Both the position numbers and the translations under genes were made by a program. DNA of 64,000 bases from Paratinospora sagittata (taxonomy: Eukaryota > Streptophyta > Magnoliopsida > Ranunculales > Menispermaceae), in NCBI GenBank assembly GCA_035771175.1, contig CM069597.1, positions 11,195,001 to 11,259,000 on the forward strand, in the 5' to 3' direction. Positions 22,701-35,917 of this stretch are shown here, in pieces; the stretch's first letter is position 1; each line of letters starts with the position of its first letter. A model generated the notes under the pieces. It did not search any database. It had not been told where the DNA came from and was given only the letters and a program-made list of their open reading frames with translations.

Positions 22701-24252
22701 GCAAGTTAAGACATTTAAAAACACGCTGAAGGACAATCAGCGTCCTGTAAGTTATTAAGTTGATTTCCAAAGGTGAGTGTGCTCCTATCCAGAAAGCGTC
22801 CTGATAGTTTAATCAACTTATAACCATCAGTGTCCTCAAAGAAACATTTTTTGAAGAACTTAAAGAGATCTTTCAGTGAGCTGATGCTGAGTCAGCTTCC
22901 TGACAACTTCAAAGGTTGACAAATATAGAAGACCGCTACTATACAAGTAAGCATCCTGATTAATCAGTTCATTTCAACCTTGAGCGTTATCAGCGTCCTA
23001 ATGACCTATCACCGTCCGGACTTAACAAGTTCAGGAGAGCGTTGCTATTTCATTAGCGTCCTGAAAGACTTTTTGAAAAAAGTTTTGACTCGCGATAAAA
23101 TATTTGATAAATGCAAATAAAAACTCGGTATATTTCAAATTAAATATATAGTATTAGATTTCTTGAAATTTAGTTAAGACATCAAAACATACAGATTTAG
23201 AAAACATATGAAAATGATATATGCATGGTTTTGAAAAACATTTTGAGCAATAACGATCAGAGAAAGATATACCTTAATTTCCTTGTGTATTTCTCATTTC
23301 TCTTGATCGGTACTTCCAACTCTTTATTGTGACTTCTTTACTGATCTTTGAGTTGGTGATGACTTTGAACGTTGATTGGAAGATGTTGTCACGAAGCTTA
23401 ATCAAACCGTTCTTTGATTTATGATGCGATCATTGGAGTCCTTTCACGACTTATATGTCTTTGTTTTCCTTTGATCGAATCATTCACGTGAGATGATCTT
23501 GACATTAGGATATGATCATTGAAGTCCGTAAGTTGAAACGATCTTGACCGTTGGATATGAGCTTTGAGTTCCTTGATCGAGTTGTTCCTTTGCTTTTTAC
23601 TTTTCCTTTGGTGCAGAGATAGGTTCTTGAAAAACGTTCGTTAGCACCGAAAAATATTTTTTTTGTTATCATCAAAATATACTTCATCAAGTATACTTTA
23701 GGGATGTGCTAAGAATTCCCATATAGGTTAACAAGAAGATCAAACAAGTAAATGAGAGATTTCGTGTAGCGCAGATTCTTCAAAAGAGATACGCCGACAA
23801 ACGAAGACAGCCCCTAGAGTTTCAGAAAGGGGACTATGTTTTTCTGAAAGTCCAACCAACAAGGGGTGTCAAACGTTTCTAGATCAAAAGAAAGCTCTCT
23901 CCACAATATATCGGCCCATTTGAGATAATTAAATGCATTGGCAAAGTAGCCTATCGGCTATCTCGTCCCCTATCCATGTCCAAAGTTCATAACATTTTCC
24001 ATATATTCATGCTTCGGAAGTAACCCATCACATGTTGTTCCTCTGGTCAAAGTCCAGATGGAAGAAAGGAACAAATATCCATTGAAGGCGGTACAAATTT
24101 TGGATAGGAAAACTCAGCAATTAAGGCGACATAGCATTCCTTTAGTTAAAGTCTTCTGGGATCATCATAGAGTAGAGGAAACCACTTGGGAACTAGAAGA
24201 AACAATTAAACAGAAATATCCTCAATTGTTTTTTGCTAGTAATAATCAATGA
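16798..24252 (+). pseudogene. Ty3/gypsy gag-pol remnant (copy 2), split by a solo LTR
   Basis: Plus-strand copy of the same family as 422-5119. It starts abruptly inside Gag, directly after the LTR end at 16797. Gag core with WWKIVKEDP lies near 17070-17100 (longest open part 16999-17685, 228 codons), protease near 17970 (D to W-containing motif, degraded), and reverse transcriptase at 18540-19170 with FVDDILVYS near 18925-18960. RNase H lies at 19400-19730, the integrase zinc region and core at 20000-20755, then the insertion 20756-23733, then the integrase C-terminal part 23740-24252 ending YPQLFFASNNQ. It is broken by many stops and frameshifts. Unlike copy 1, its reverse transcriptase FVDD box is intact. 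The 5' LTR, primer site and Gag start are absent from the window. Confidence 0.88.
20756..23733 (-). mobile_element. SIRE-type solo LTR 3 with perfect 5-bp duplication
   Basis: The cleanest copy of the family: left end TGTTGGTCC, right end GGTTAACA, 2978 bp, flanked by AGAAG at 20751-20755 and 23734-23738. It lies inside the integrase of gypsy copy 2, and the gypsy sequence continues correctly on both sides. No gag, pol, primer site or polypurine tract occurs inside. Start-proximal text resembles the LTR of the SIRE-like copia element at 29851-41146 (GTGAATTGG; TTATAGTGGTTCGGCC; CACTACCTAA). Hairpin repeats occupy about 22340-23060. Confidence 0.88.
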
Positions 24253-24359
24253 TGCATTGTATGCGATCTTTATTATTAATAAAAATCGTCAGTTAACCTT
24301 ATTGTGCTAAGTTATTTACTTTATGCATATGCAGATGTCGGATAACAGCAAGGGCAGAA

Positions 24360-26745
24360 TGTAACGATCCTCATTTTTTTTATAAAGGCTAATACCCCAA
24401 AAATTTTATACACCTAATTAAACACCTACATTGACTTATACGTATACTGAAGTGTATAATACGTGTATATATATGTAGTAGTCAAATATATGTGTATATG
24501 AGAATATACGCTCAATACGTAATTTACGTGAGTGGGATTATGAAAATGGTGTACTTGAAGGTGTATGATTCAATGAAATAGATAAATGAAATAAATCTAA
24601 TGATTAATTGAGAAAGTTGGTGCTTAAATGATATGAAATTAAAGGTAAGTATGAGAGTTGCATGATAGGATTTAATTTAAATGGTATTACACGAGATGAG
24701 TGGTACATGAAATAAAGTTAAATGAGACGAGTTGACTCATTAAATATGGGAGTTGGGTTATTATATGGCATATGGGTGTATGGGAAGAGATTTTAAAACA
24801 TGCTCTTATTCCTTTCTTCATTATCTAACGTTTCTTATGTATCAAAAACAAAGAGGAATGAAATAAAACGACTAGAGAAAGAAAAACCGAGAAAGGAAAG
24901 AAAGGGCGAGAAAGAAAATGACGTTTCGCGGCCAAATCCGACGTGCCTGTAAGCTATTTTTACTATTTCGTGTTGTGAAATTGATCTTTAACTAGTGTAT
25001 GACGATTCTAGCGGTCTAATTTTTGCTATAGGCGGTGTTTTGTAGTGTTTCCAAAAATGGGGTTTTAACCCACTTTGAATCGAAACAAGTAAAAATTATA
25101 TATTATCACTCTTATAGTCGCGTAAATCGCGAATATGTAGTTTGTTTGCGTTCATGTGTACTATTGGTGTCGGTACAGCTGCTGGAAGCCAGATTTTACA
25201 CTGGGGGCCTTTCGAACCATGTCAAACTTCGGTGAAATTCCGATTTGACACTATTGAATCGTAGAGGACTGAATTCCAAACGTTTCGATACCAAGATCAT
25301 GATTTTTGGATATCTATTGGTATTTTTAGTATGAGATTGAATGGTTTCAGTAAATACTTTGGACTTGGAGACTTATAGAAATAATTTTAAAAAGCTTGTT
25401 TCTACTGTCTTTCTTTCACTGTGAAAATATTTTAGAGGGTGGTAGAAACTATTTAGACTGATCATCACGTGTCTGGGAGACTCAAATATAATTATGGGAT
25501 TGAATTGGACAGTTAGAACTTGATATAAAATTATAATAAGTTCATTTCATGTTGCCAGAACTTAGTTGAATTTAGTTGAATGAATTAATGAGTTACAAAT
25601 TTTGTGAAAGAAGAAATAATAGAGAAAGATATTGATATGAAAACGATAATATTTGCAAGATTTGATAGAGTTGTGCAGTGAATTGAAATTGTGGAGAATA
25701 TTCTGACAATTTTGGTTGTGAGTAGAATTTCAATCTTATTTCATCATTTATGCCGTTCTATATATATTGAATTATTTTGCTCATGTATGTTTTATTTGAA
25801 ATTGCATGATGTGGGCATGGATGAAAACCCTTTATTTGTTATTTGTTTGGTTTATTTTGAGAAAGATGATTTTTGGACATTCACCTAGTAGGATGAGAAT
25901 TCCCTACAAGAAAATAATTGGATCTCTTATTCCAATAAACCTACTAATTATCAATTAAAGGTGTGTTTTAATATCGTCTATTGGTTGAAGATAAGTCATC
26001 ATTTATTGTTCCACTACGGAGTCTTTCTATGATCAATATTGAGTCTATGCCTTGGGGAGATTGGGCTAGACTTTTAACAAAGTCATAGAATACTTACGTT
26101 GAACCATTGAATGGACTTTATCATTCACTACCATTGACTGAAGTTTTCAAGTTGTATGAGATGATATGTGACCTCAAGTTGAGAAATCAACTTGAAAGTG
26201 TTTTACCATTGGTTGTATGTATAATATAGCCTTGGGACACTTGTCATAATGCTTGAATAAAGATGGATGATAGATTTTAAATTGCATCGATATATGTACT
26301 GTGATTATGATATGCATATGAAACTGCATTTATTCCTTACATGACATTGAACATGCATACATGGATTTTAGATGAATGGATGATGGTATGTTTGAATATT
26401 CCATTTCACTGGGCACCATTGGCTCATTCTATTCCTGAATTTTCCAGCTCCTTCAGGTGCAGATAAGGGAAAGGGAATAGCTTATCAGAGATAAGAGTGT
26501 GCCTTGCTAGAAAAGTTTTGTTTTGATGTAGGTTGAAGACTTAGTATGCAGGTATTTTGATTTTGCAAATATATGTATATAACCCCACATGTATAACTAA
26601 GTAGATGGACACGTTGTTGTAATAGTTAGTAACTGTTAGATGCTGACAAGCTTGAAAATTATATAGTGAGTATGATGAAATATTTTGATGGGAATGTTGA
26701 TACATATACATATTTGGGTTGATGTGATATATATGTGTGGATGTG

Positions 26746-26819
<74 letters not shown>

Positions 26820-26991
26820 ATGTGATGTTTATCAGGTTATTTGAGATTGTGAGATGTCCAGTTTACAGGGGAGACTCTGTCGAAGTCTCGGTTAAGGCTA
26901 AACAGGGATCTAATAGTCCTACGGGAAAATAAGATGGTTAGATTTCTATGCCGGTCACGATGCTCTGGAGGATTGTGAAGGGGTCCTGACA
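24360..26991 (+). mobile_element. Long LTR, probably the 3' LTR of gypsy copy 2
   Basis: Starts TGTAACGATCC about 105 bp after the pol stop, next to a short purine-rich run (AAGGGCAGAA). The likely end is GGGTCCTGACA at 26991, giving 2.63 kb. Internal text such as TTTACAGGGGAGACT and CACTGGGCACCATTGGCTC resembles chromovirus LTRs. The same pentamer CAGAA lies on both sides (24355-24359, 26992-26996), so a solo-LTR insertion cannot be excluded. No gene inside; short open frames here are not supported. Confidence 0.6.
26745..26820. repeat. (AT)n/(TG)n microsatellite
   Basis: A short TA run is followed by about 28 TG repeats within the long LTR. Confidence 0.95.
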
Positions 26992-27530
26992 CAGAACACC
27001 ACCCAACCATTGGCCCCCGTGGCTGTAATGGGATAAAAGTACAAGTCATGAACCCACTCCTCCCTACTTTTTCAGATCACCCTCATTTTCACTAGTACGG
27101 ACTCCGTCTCCCAAAAGAGTTTGGATGTATCGAAACCAACCAAACGAGAGACCACTCACCTAATAATTGAACCAAACGATCTTGGTCCTGCAAATTGGCA
27201 AGATCTCCTACCTAGACCAAGAGGAGGAGGTGTTAGAAGAACAGCTCGAAAAAGTTTTCGACCATCACTCTCACTGATTAAGGCACACCTCCCCCAAAAC
27301 GTGCAACCCCCCTCTACCATGCAAATATCGGAATCCTCTGTGAATGAGTCAGATTTTGTATGCTCCCCATTTTTTGATATTACGGAAGATTCTACAGCAC
27401 AAAGCTTGGCTTCAGGACATTATCATTCACATCCTAAGCCTATGATTGAAGATTACGACTCCCACAGAGATAGTAATTAGAATCACGTTAATTGAATTTC
27501 AAAGGCGAAATTCCTTTAAGGGGGGTAGAG
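26992..27530 (+). other. 3' internal end of a gypsy-type element, with polypurine tract
   Basis: Precedes the plus-strand LTR that starts at 27531. The last 20 bp, with a TTTAAGGGGGGTAGAG run, form the polypurine tract, and GGCGAAATTCC just before it matches the corresponding stretch next to the LTR at 57350-58726. It holds a 119-codon open frame (27121-27480) rich in Ser, Pro and Arg with no motif I recognise. This may be coding residue of the element or chance. Confidence 0.5.
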
Positions 27531-29850
27531 TGTAATACCTTGGATTGCACCAAATATATATATATATATATATATGGGTGTGTGTGTGTGCCCCCACATG
27601 GGGGCACCCTTGTGGGGGCACCCTCAAAAGGGAGCCCCTAAGGTCTCCCCCATATTTGAGGCCCCTATAAAAAGGGGTCCCCTCCCCTCACTTTTGTTGG
27701 TCCACCCAAGAGGGGGGTGAATTGGGTGCTATGGTCAATTTCAAATATCTCTTCCAATAACTTAGTGATATACATGAGTATATTGGAATTGGATGCAAAA
27801 CTAGAACACAAACTAAATTGCAAACGTGAGACACACAGATTTATAGTGGTTCGGTCGAGCCTACGTCCACTACCTAATCTCCCGATTAGGATTTCTCAAT
27901 CCACTAACTGATTCTCTTACGGGTGAGAACCAAACCGTTACAACTGCCCTTTTACAGGTTAAAGGCAAACCTATCCTTTCATGGGCTAAGGATGAACCAA
28001 ATTTCCTTTTTTCAGGATGAGGAAAAACCCATGTTCCTTTTACGGGATAAGGAAGAATGGTTTTCCCTTTACAGGATAAGGAAGAACCATGATCCTTTAC
28101 GGGATAAGGAACATCTGTTTCTCTTTTACAGGTTAAGAGATAACCTATCCTTTTACAGGTTACGGACGCACCTATCCTTTTATGGGATGAGGATGAACCT
28201 GTTTCCTACTTGCAGGTGAGGATAAACTTTTTTCTCTTTTACAGGTTAAGAGGTAACCTATCTTTTTTCAGGTTAAGGACACACCTATCCTTTTACGGGA
28301 TGAGGATGAACCAGATCTCTTTTATAGGTTCAGAGATAATCTTACATGATTTCAGGATTAAGTGAACTGCATTCACTTGTCCTGGTTGTTTCAGTCCAGA
28401 AACACACCAGCATTACAACACAATAATGTTGGTTCTAACTGAGTAGAACACTTTACAATTAAGCTCAGTACATAGCATTACAAAGATATAAAATATGAAA
28501 TACGTAATGCTAAGTTGAAATACAACTTCAGTTCTTTACCTTTCAATGTTCGGTATTGCTCAGGTGCAGTTTCGAAAAGCATGAATGATATGATATAAAA
28601 ATTAGTGCTTCTTCAAAAATAAAATATACCAAATAAACATTGACGTATAAAACGAAGGACTGGTGTAAATCAAAGACATAGATAGTTTTCAACATAGATA
28701 TAAAATATAAGTATGAAAACTTTTGGTTCAGTGATTAGTAGTTAACGCAACCACTAATATAGTTCAATACAATACTTAAGTTATGAAATCAAGTACAACT
28801 GTATATCTTGAACTATTTCTCAAATTTTATTCTTAGCAAGAATGATACCAAATATGAATCAGTGCTTAGAATTTGAGTAAATACCAATAAAGATAGATTT
28901 TCAAAGATAAAATATAATTGAAGCTCAATATGAAAATCTTTTGAAGACGTAAAGGTATCAGTAAAAATACTTTGAAAGTTTAGATAATGAAAAATATTTT
29001 GACACACACTAACTTTCAAAAAGTATTGGCAAAATACAAAATAATTGGCAAGTTGTTTGATCCTAAGTGCTGGTATTTATAGACTTAGTGAGACATAGTC
29101 GTTAGACATTCGAAGTTCAAATAATATGAACGTTTACACACAATGATTATAATGTTATATGAAAATGGCAACTGCAATTTTTACTAACATTCGAGTTCTT
29201 TTCAGATTTCATGAAAAAGGAAAGTTTTAGAAAAACTTATTTCATGTATCAGAGACAGAGACGATCTTTGATAGGTCTGAAAAGGACTTTGTGCAAAGGT
29301 CTGTTCTGAAAAAGTAAACTTACGTAGTGTACTTGTTCGAACAGTGATTGTTGTTGAATTAGCGTCCTGATTTCATAATCAGTGTCCTGACGCATAATGT
29401 CAACTTTATCATTTTTTTCCTTGAGGGCACTTATTACGTATAAGCGTCCTACTGAACAATTAAGTGAGGGCGCTACAAGCTTATGAGTGTCCTGACTTTC
29501 TTTGATATTTAAACGACTTAACCTTGAGGGCAGTAATGCACATTTAGCGTCCTGCTATGTTTTAAAACAATTAAGTACATGAGGGCGCTACTATCCGAGT
29601 AAGCGTCCTGCCATTTTAAAACATAAAACAAAACATGAGGGCGCTACAACTATGTAAGCGTCCAACAAATTAAAAACATTTTAAACAAAGACACAAGCAC
29701 GCTGAAGGAAAATCAGCATCCCGAAAGTTACTAAGTTGATTCCTAAAGGTGAGGGTGTTTCTATCCAGATAGCGTCCTGATAGATTGTTCAACTTATAAC
29801 TATTAGCATCCTCAAATATACATTCTTTGAAGAACATAGGACATCTTTCA

Positions 29851-31866
29851 TGTTAGCCTAGACATGTCCAAGAGAGGGGTGAATTGGACACTTAGCAGAT
29901 TTTAACCTTTCTTAAAATTGTGTGGAATAATGAAAGCAGATTAAACAATGTATAGCAATTAAATACAGTAAATGTAAATGGGACAATGCAAACAAGATTT
30001 AAAGTGGTTCGGCCGCACTTACATCTACTACCTAACCTCCTCAGTTAGGATTTGTTCAAACTCCACTAAGGACCTTCTTACGGGTGAAGATCAAACTCAA
30101 ACACTTTCTCAACTTACAGGTGTGAGAACTACCGTTTCTCAGCTTACGGGTGTGAGAAGGCCATTTTTCTACTTACAGGTGAGAGAGATCCTATTCTCAA
30201 CTTACTGGTGTGAGAAGACCGTTTACAATGTTGAACAACACTTGCTCTAACTCAGTGACTCACCAGTCTCTACAAACTGAATACAAGATGAGATATGATT
30301 CCATTTACTCATAATCAAAGTGTTACTTACAAAGCTTTGAATTGAACCTTCTGTACTCACAGATTTAGCAAAATATGTGTGATGAAGTTTATGCTGAAAA
30401 CGGGTTCAAATAGCTTTTGTCTTCTTTAATGGGTTTTCGAAATAATGAAGATGAAGATCAATCAACTCAAAAGACTTAAAGTTTTTCTTTCAAAAGATCG
30501 TAAGATCAAGCACAAGTGAAAGAAGACTAACTTTCAAAAAGTGTTTTGGCGCAAACGAAAATGTTAATACGTTTTTAATGAATATCAGTTTCGTATTTCA
30601 TTAGTGGTTTTTCTCCTCTAAGGCAGCATGTATATATAGGAATAACAAAGGCGAAATGGACTTGATAATTTTGGCGCACTAAGTTATTTCAAATATAACG
30701 TTAACATTCTTTCTCGAAATGGATCAATTCAGCTTAATGCATATTACGGCGATAGCACCTGAATCATGATCCTTTCATGAAAGAGGAATGTTCTGACGAA
30801 GTTTTAGAGCGTTTAAAAAGTTTTGAAAATTTGTACGATTCTGAAAAGTATTCGTACGTTTCTGAAAAAGTAAACATAAATTGCAGCAATGTCAGAACAA
30901 CCAAAATCTCTTTTCTGTCGTTGTGTTCCTCTGAGGCACTCATAGAAAATCAGCGTCCTACTAAACAATGAAGTGAGGGCGCTACTAAATAGTAAGCGTC
31001 CTGACTTTCTTTGACAATTGAACGATTCCAATCATGAGGGCGCTACTTCGCAGTAAGCATTCTGCTTTGTTTTAAAACATTTGACACACGAAGGCGCTAC
31101 TCAAGAGTAAGCATCCCGAACTATTACAAATAGTTTTAAAACAATGTTAAGTGCACTGACGGACAGTAAACATCCTGAAAGTTATTTAGGTTGATTCTAA
31201 AGATGATGGCGCTCCTACACAAGTAGCGTCTTGATAATTCATTCAATCTATAACTTATCAGCGTCCTTACAGATAGAAATCACTTAAAAACAAAAAGATC
31301 TTTCAGCAAGCGGAAACTAAGTCAGCGTCCTGACATTTTCAAAGGTTGATAAAAGAAAGGTCACTACTTACAAGCGTCCTTGTTAATTAGTTCAATTCAA
31401 CCTTGAGCGTCCTAACATTCTATCAGCGTCCAGACTTATCAAGTCCAAGAGGGCACTGCTAAAATATTAGCGTCCTGAAAGACTTTTATAAAAGTTATTT
31501 TTAATTGCTCAATTAAAGCTTGATAAAACATAATGTAACTGGATTAAATCGAACATGCAACCGATCGATTAAAACATGCAGGCATGCATCTTGTTGAATC
31601 ACATGACATAAAAGGTCCTACAACCTATCATAATCTAATCATACAAATAAACATCTTTAAACGATCATGGTCTTCAAGAATATCTTTTAATACGTTCGTC
31701 ATGCATCATTGAATCTTTGATACCTTCAAGTAAGATCAGATATGCCATATGTAGAGTAATATCATGAACAGAATGTAGTTTTGTAATATCAAAATCTTTC
31801 ATAATAGGGACATATTCTAGTAAGGGACATATTCTCGTAAGGGACATGAGGATAATTGGTTCAACA
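29851..31866 (-). repeat. 3' LTR of the SIRE-like element
   Basis: 2016 bp, reading TGTTAGCC at the left and GGTTCAACA at the right in window orientation. It carries hairpin repeats at about 30950-31470 (GGGCGCTACT-loop-AGTAAGCGTCC). Confidence 0.88.
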
Positions 31867-31880
31867 ATCTCCCCCTTTTT
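31867..31880 (-). other. Polypurine tract of the SIRE-like element
   Basis: On the minus strand AAAAAGGGGGAGAT sits immediately before the 3' LTR, the standard plus-strand primer position. Confidence 0.85.
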
Positions 31881-32153
31881 GATGATTTCAAACACATTAT
31901 TGTAGGCTTTAAAGCAAGCTAATAAAATGATGTATGTATGCATGAGATGCAGTACTAATGTTCCTTGTTTCATATGATATGAGTGTATTACCAAGGAATG
32001 TACATAAAATAACACTAAGACTCCCCCTTAGTGTTAAACTCCCCCTGAGTTTATGATGCTTCAATGATAGTACTTTCTCCCTTTTGTGAAATATCAAAAA
32101 GAGTAAAGTAGCATGAAATATATCTCCCCTATATAGAGGTAAGCATCAAAGTG

Positions 32154-35100
32154 CTACAGATCAGTCTCAGTGAACATCCCAAGTTCTCTGCGAATATGGA
32201 CAAACTGGTCTTTTGGTAGGGCTTTAGTAAATATGTTAGCCAGTTGTTATTTGGTTCCAATATGAGATAATACGACTTCTATGTTTTGCACATGATCCCG
32301 TAAAAAGTGATGTCTTATTTGAATATGCTTAGTTCGGGAGTGCAATACGGGATTTTTAGATATGTTGATAGCACTAGTATTATCACACAAAATTTCAGCA
32401 CATTGAATAAGTATTTGATAATCCTAAAGTTGTTTCATGTAAAGAACCTGAGAACAACAACTTCCAGCTGCAACATATTCTGCTTCAGTTGTGGATAATG
32501 TCACTGAATGTTGTTTCTTGCAAAACCAAGAAATCAAAGAATTTTTAAGAAAGTGACAAAATCCGAAGGTACTTTTCCTATCTGTTAGACTACCGTGTCG
32601 GAGTCTACATAACTTCTGAGATCAAAAGTAGTACCTTTGGAATACCAAATTCTTAAGTGTGTTGTGCCATTAATGTATTTGAGTATTCGTTTAACACACT
32701 TTAAATGAGATTATTTAGGTTCAAACTGAAATCTTGCACAAAGACAGACACTGAACATGATGTCAGGTCGACTTGTTGTTAAGTACAAAAAACTTCTAAT
32801 CATGCTTCTCTAAAGTTTTGAATCAATTGATTTACCTTTTTCATCCTTATCTAATTTGAATACAGAAGTACAAGGAATGTCAATCGATTTCAAATTGTGC
32901 ATTTGAAACTTTTTAACCATTTCCTTAGCATACTTTAATTGGCTTATGAAGGTGTCTTTCTGCATTTGTTTAATTTGTAAGCCGAGAAAGTATGTAAGTT
33001 CTCCCATCATACTCATTTCAAATTCCTTCTACATTAATTTTGAAAACTCATCACATAGTTCTTTGTTTGATGCACCAAAAATGATATCGTCCACATATAT
33101 TTGAACAATAAGCATGTTATCATCGTGGTTTTTAATAAACAAATTTGGATCAAGTTTTCCTTTTTGAAACTTATGATCTAAAAGAAATGAACTCAGTCGA
33201 TCATACCAAGCTCTTGGAGCTTTTCTCAATCCATATAAGGTTTTGTGGAGTTTGAACACATATTTCGAGTCTTGAGCATCCTCAAACCCTAGTGGTTGTT
33301 CCACATTTACCTCTTCATTGATGTAACCATATAGAAAAACACTCTTTACATCCATTTGGTATAAGGGAAAGTCCTTGTAACAAGCATAGGCAAGTAGCAT
33401 CCTTATTGCCTCTAATCTTGCTACTAGGGCAAAGGCTTTTTCGAAGTGTATGCCTTCTTCTTGGTTGTACCCTTGTGCAACCAATCTAGCCTTATTGAGG
33501 ACAATGATGCCTTGTTCATTCTTTTTGTTCTTAAAGATCCATTTGGTTCCGATAACAGATTGATGAAAAGGTCTAGGAACTAATTCCCATACTTTGTTTC
33601 ACACAAAGTGTCCTAGTTCTTCTTACATAGCAAGAATCCAATTTTCATCTTTCAGTGCATCTTCCACTTTAATTGGTTCAAATTGTGATAAAAAAGCAAC
33701 AAGCTCTTGATCTTTTTGAATTGAGGCTCTAATGGATACACCTTTTCTTGGATCTCTTAAAATTTGATCTTGGGAAAGACCTTGAAGTAGTCTAGAGTTT
33801 TTAGAAGATTCTAGAGATGGTTCGGGTTCAAAATCTATAACCTTGGTTGTCTTGGGTTCATCATCGTCATCAAAATTTAATTGCTTAAATTCATCCTCAA
33901 GACTTTTCTCATTAGCACTTTCATCAAAGTTTACATGAATTGATTCTTCTACAGTTTGATTTGATTTATTGAAAACTCTGTAGGCTCTACTGTAAGAAGA
34001 ATATTCTAAGAATATTCCTATGTCAGATTTAGCTTCAAACTTATCTAGATTGTCTTTATCATTAAGAATAAAATATTTACATCTGAATACTCGGAAGTAA
34101 CTGATGTTAGGTGTTCTACCATGCCATAGTTCATATGGAGTTTTATTCAAATATTTTCTAATCAAAACTCGGTTCATCACATAGCAGGCAATGTTTATAG
34201 CTTCACCCCAAAAATGATTTACAGTGTTGTACTCATTGAGCATTGTTCTACACATCTCCTACAAAGTTTTGTTCTTTCATTCAACTACACCATTTTGTTG
34301 TGGTGTAATAGGGGCTGATAGAATGTGAGTATAACCTTGATTGTTACAAAATTCTTCGAGATTTTTATTAACAAATTCCCACCTCTATCACTCCTAATTT
34401 TATTAATTTTGTATCATTTTTCATTTTCGACTCTTTTACATAATTTTATAAATGTTTCACAAGCATCAGATTTATGAGCTAATAGAAATACCCATGTGAA
34501 TCGAGTAAAGTCATCAACAATCACAAATACATATGATTTACCACCTAAGCTTTGAGTTTTGGTTGGTCCGAAAAGATCCATGTGAATCAGTTCGAGAGCT
34601 CTAGAGGTTGATTGATGCCTCTTGCTCTTAAATGATGATAGGGTGTGCTTACCAAGTTGACATAGTTCCCAAACCTTGTCATTTGAGTAAGTTCCTTTCG
34701 AAATTCCCGTAGCCAAATCATGTTTAACAATTCTAGATATGTTGTCCATATTAATATGAGTTAATCTCCTATGTCATAGCCATACATCATTACCAGAGAT
34801 AGCACTTAAACATGTTATATTTTGTTTCTTCATGTCATTGAAGTTTGTGCAATACACATTCTTAATTCTAGATGCCACGAATGCAACAATTTTATCAACA
34901 ACTTTAAGAACTTTCTTGTCTTTTTCTGTAAGAACTGGTGTTCTTCTTATATTTTATGGGACATTCACTCTTTATATGACCTAGTTTGTTACAACTGTAA
35001 CATATTAACTCTACAGGTTTAGACCCGGGCTTCTTTCATTTGTGAAACCTTGAGTAAGAGTTATTCTTACTCTTTTTCCGAAGTAACTTGTTGAACTTTC

Positions 35101-35878
35101 TAGACAACATAGTCATGTCATCTTCTGAGTCTGAATCAGCTTCACAGTCAGTTTCAACATTGAGGGTAAGAGATTTCTTTTTTTTTTCCTCAACTTTGAC
35201 CGGGCTCATCTTATATTTTAACTTCATTTCATGAACCATTAATGAACCGCATAGTTCATCAAAAGTGTATTCAGCTAGATTATTGGCTTCTTCAATGGCT
35301 GTGGCCTTGGGTTCCTATGCTCTGGGTAGGCCTCTTAGAAATTTTCTAACAGTTTCTTCTTGGTCATAGATTTTTCCTAAGTTCTTCAACTCATTGATGT
35401 TTGTTGTAAACCGAGCAATAGCTTCAGCTAACGAATCAGTTTTCTTCATTCTATAGGTTTCATATTTTTCAACTAACAGTTGAAGCTTTGCCTTTTTAAC
35501 TTGCAAAGTTCCTTTGTAAGTAACCTCTAATTTGTTCCAGATTTCCTTAGCGATTTCACACGCACTAATTCTATCGAACTCTTCAACTGATAAATTGCAA
35601 AACAAAATGTTTACAGCTTGGTTATTCAATAGTTCTCTTTTCTTTTTCTTGGCACTCCATTCGTCTATTTCCTTTGGGATAGTAACACCATCAACTATTT
35701 TAGTAGGCGTTGGACAGTCGTATGTCACAACATCCCACATCTCTAAATCTTAGGCTTTAAGGTAGTACCTAATCTTAGTTTTCCAATGTGAATAGCTTTC
35801 TCCCTTGAACAGTGGTGGTCGATTGGTGGACTTTCCTTCACCTGAGAGATAAATACTTCTTTCATTTTGTCCTGCCAT
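32154..35878 (-). pseudogene. SIRE-like copia gag-pol remnant
   Basis: Starts with MAGQNERSIYLSG at 35878; an in-frame stop follows after about 42 codons. Gag (UBN2/DUF4219 type) runs from about 35740 to 35315, and a CCHC knuckle (CYSC-x4-H-x4-C) near 34960-35000. Only about 200 bp separate the knuckle from the pre-integrase zinc region (HRRLTHIN near 34770), and no D-S-G protease motif lies between, so protease appears deleted. The integrase core begins near 34640 (MDLFGPT) and its C-terminal part is 33623-34255. Reverse transcriptase lies at 33029-33484 with an intact YVDD near 33090. RNase H at about 32700-32154 keeps STTEAEY and an LPKDQF-type tail. Several stops and frameshifts make it non-functional. 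Confidence 0.88.
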
Positions 35879-35917
35879 ACTCAATCAAAGATGGTTAGAT
35901 ACTTTGACGGTTAACCT

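Noticed and set aside
26837..27049. Minus-strand 70-codon frame in the long LTR
   Set aside because: Low-support frame spanning the proposed LTR end; the sequence is explained as chromovirus LTR.
27121..27480. 119-codon open frame as a host gene
   Set aside because: It lies immediately before a retroelement polypurine tract and LTR, has no recognisable motif and is probably residual element coding or chance.
30950..31470. Regularly spaced short repeats with variable spacers, superficially like a CRISPR array
   Set aside because: The repeats are imperfect inverted repeats, spacing is irregular, the context is a plant LTR and no cas-like gene exists.
31674..32015. 113-codon minus-strand frame as an env-like ORF of the SIRE-like element
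   Set aside because: It crosses from the 3' LTR over the polypurine tract and has no membrane or coiled-coil pattern typical of env-like proteins.
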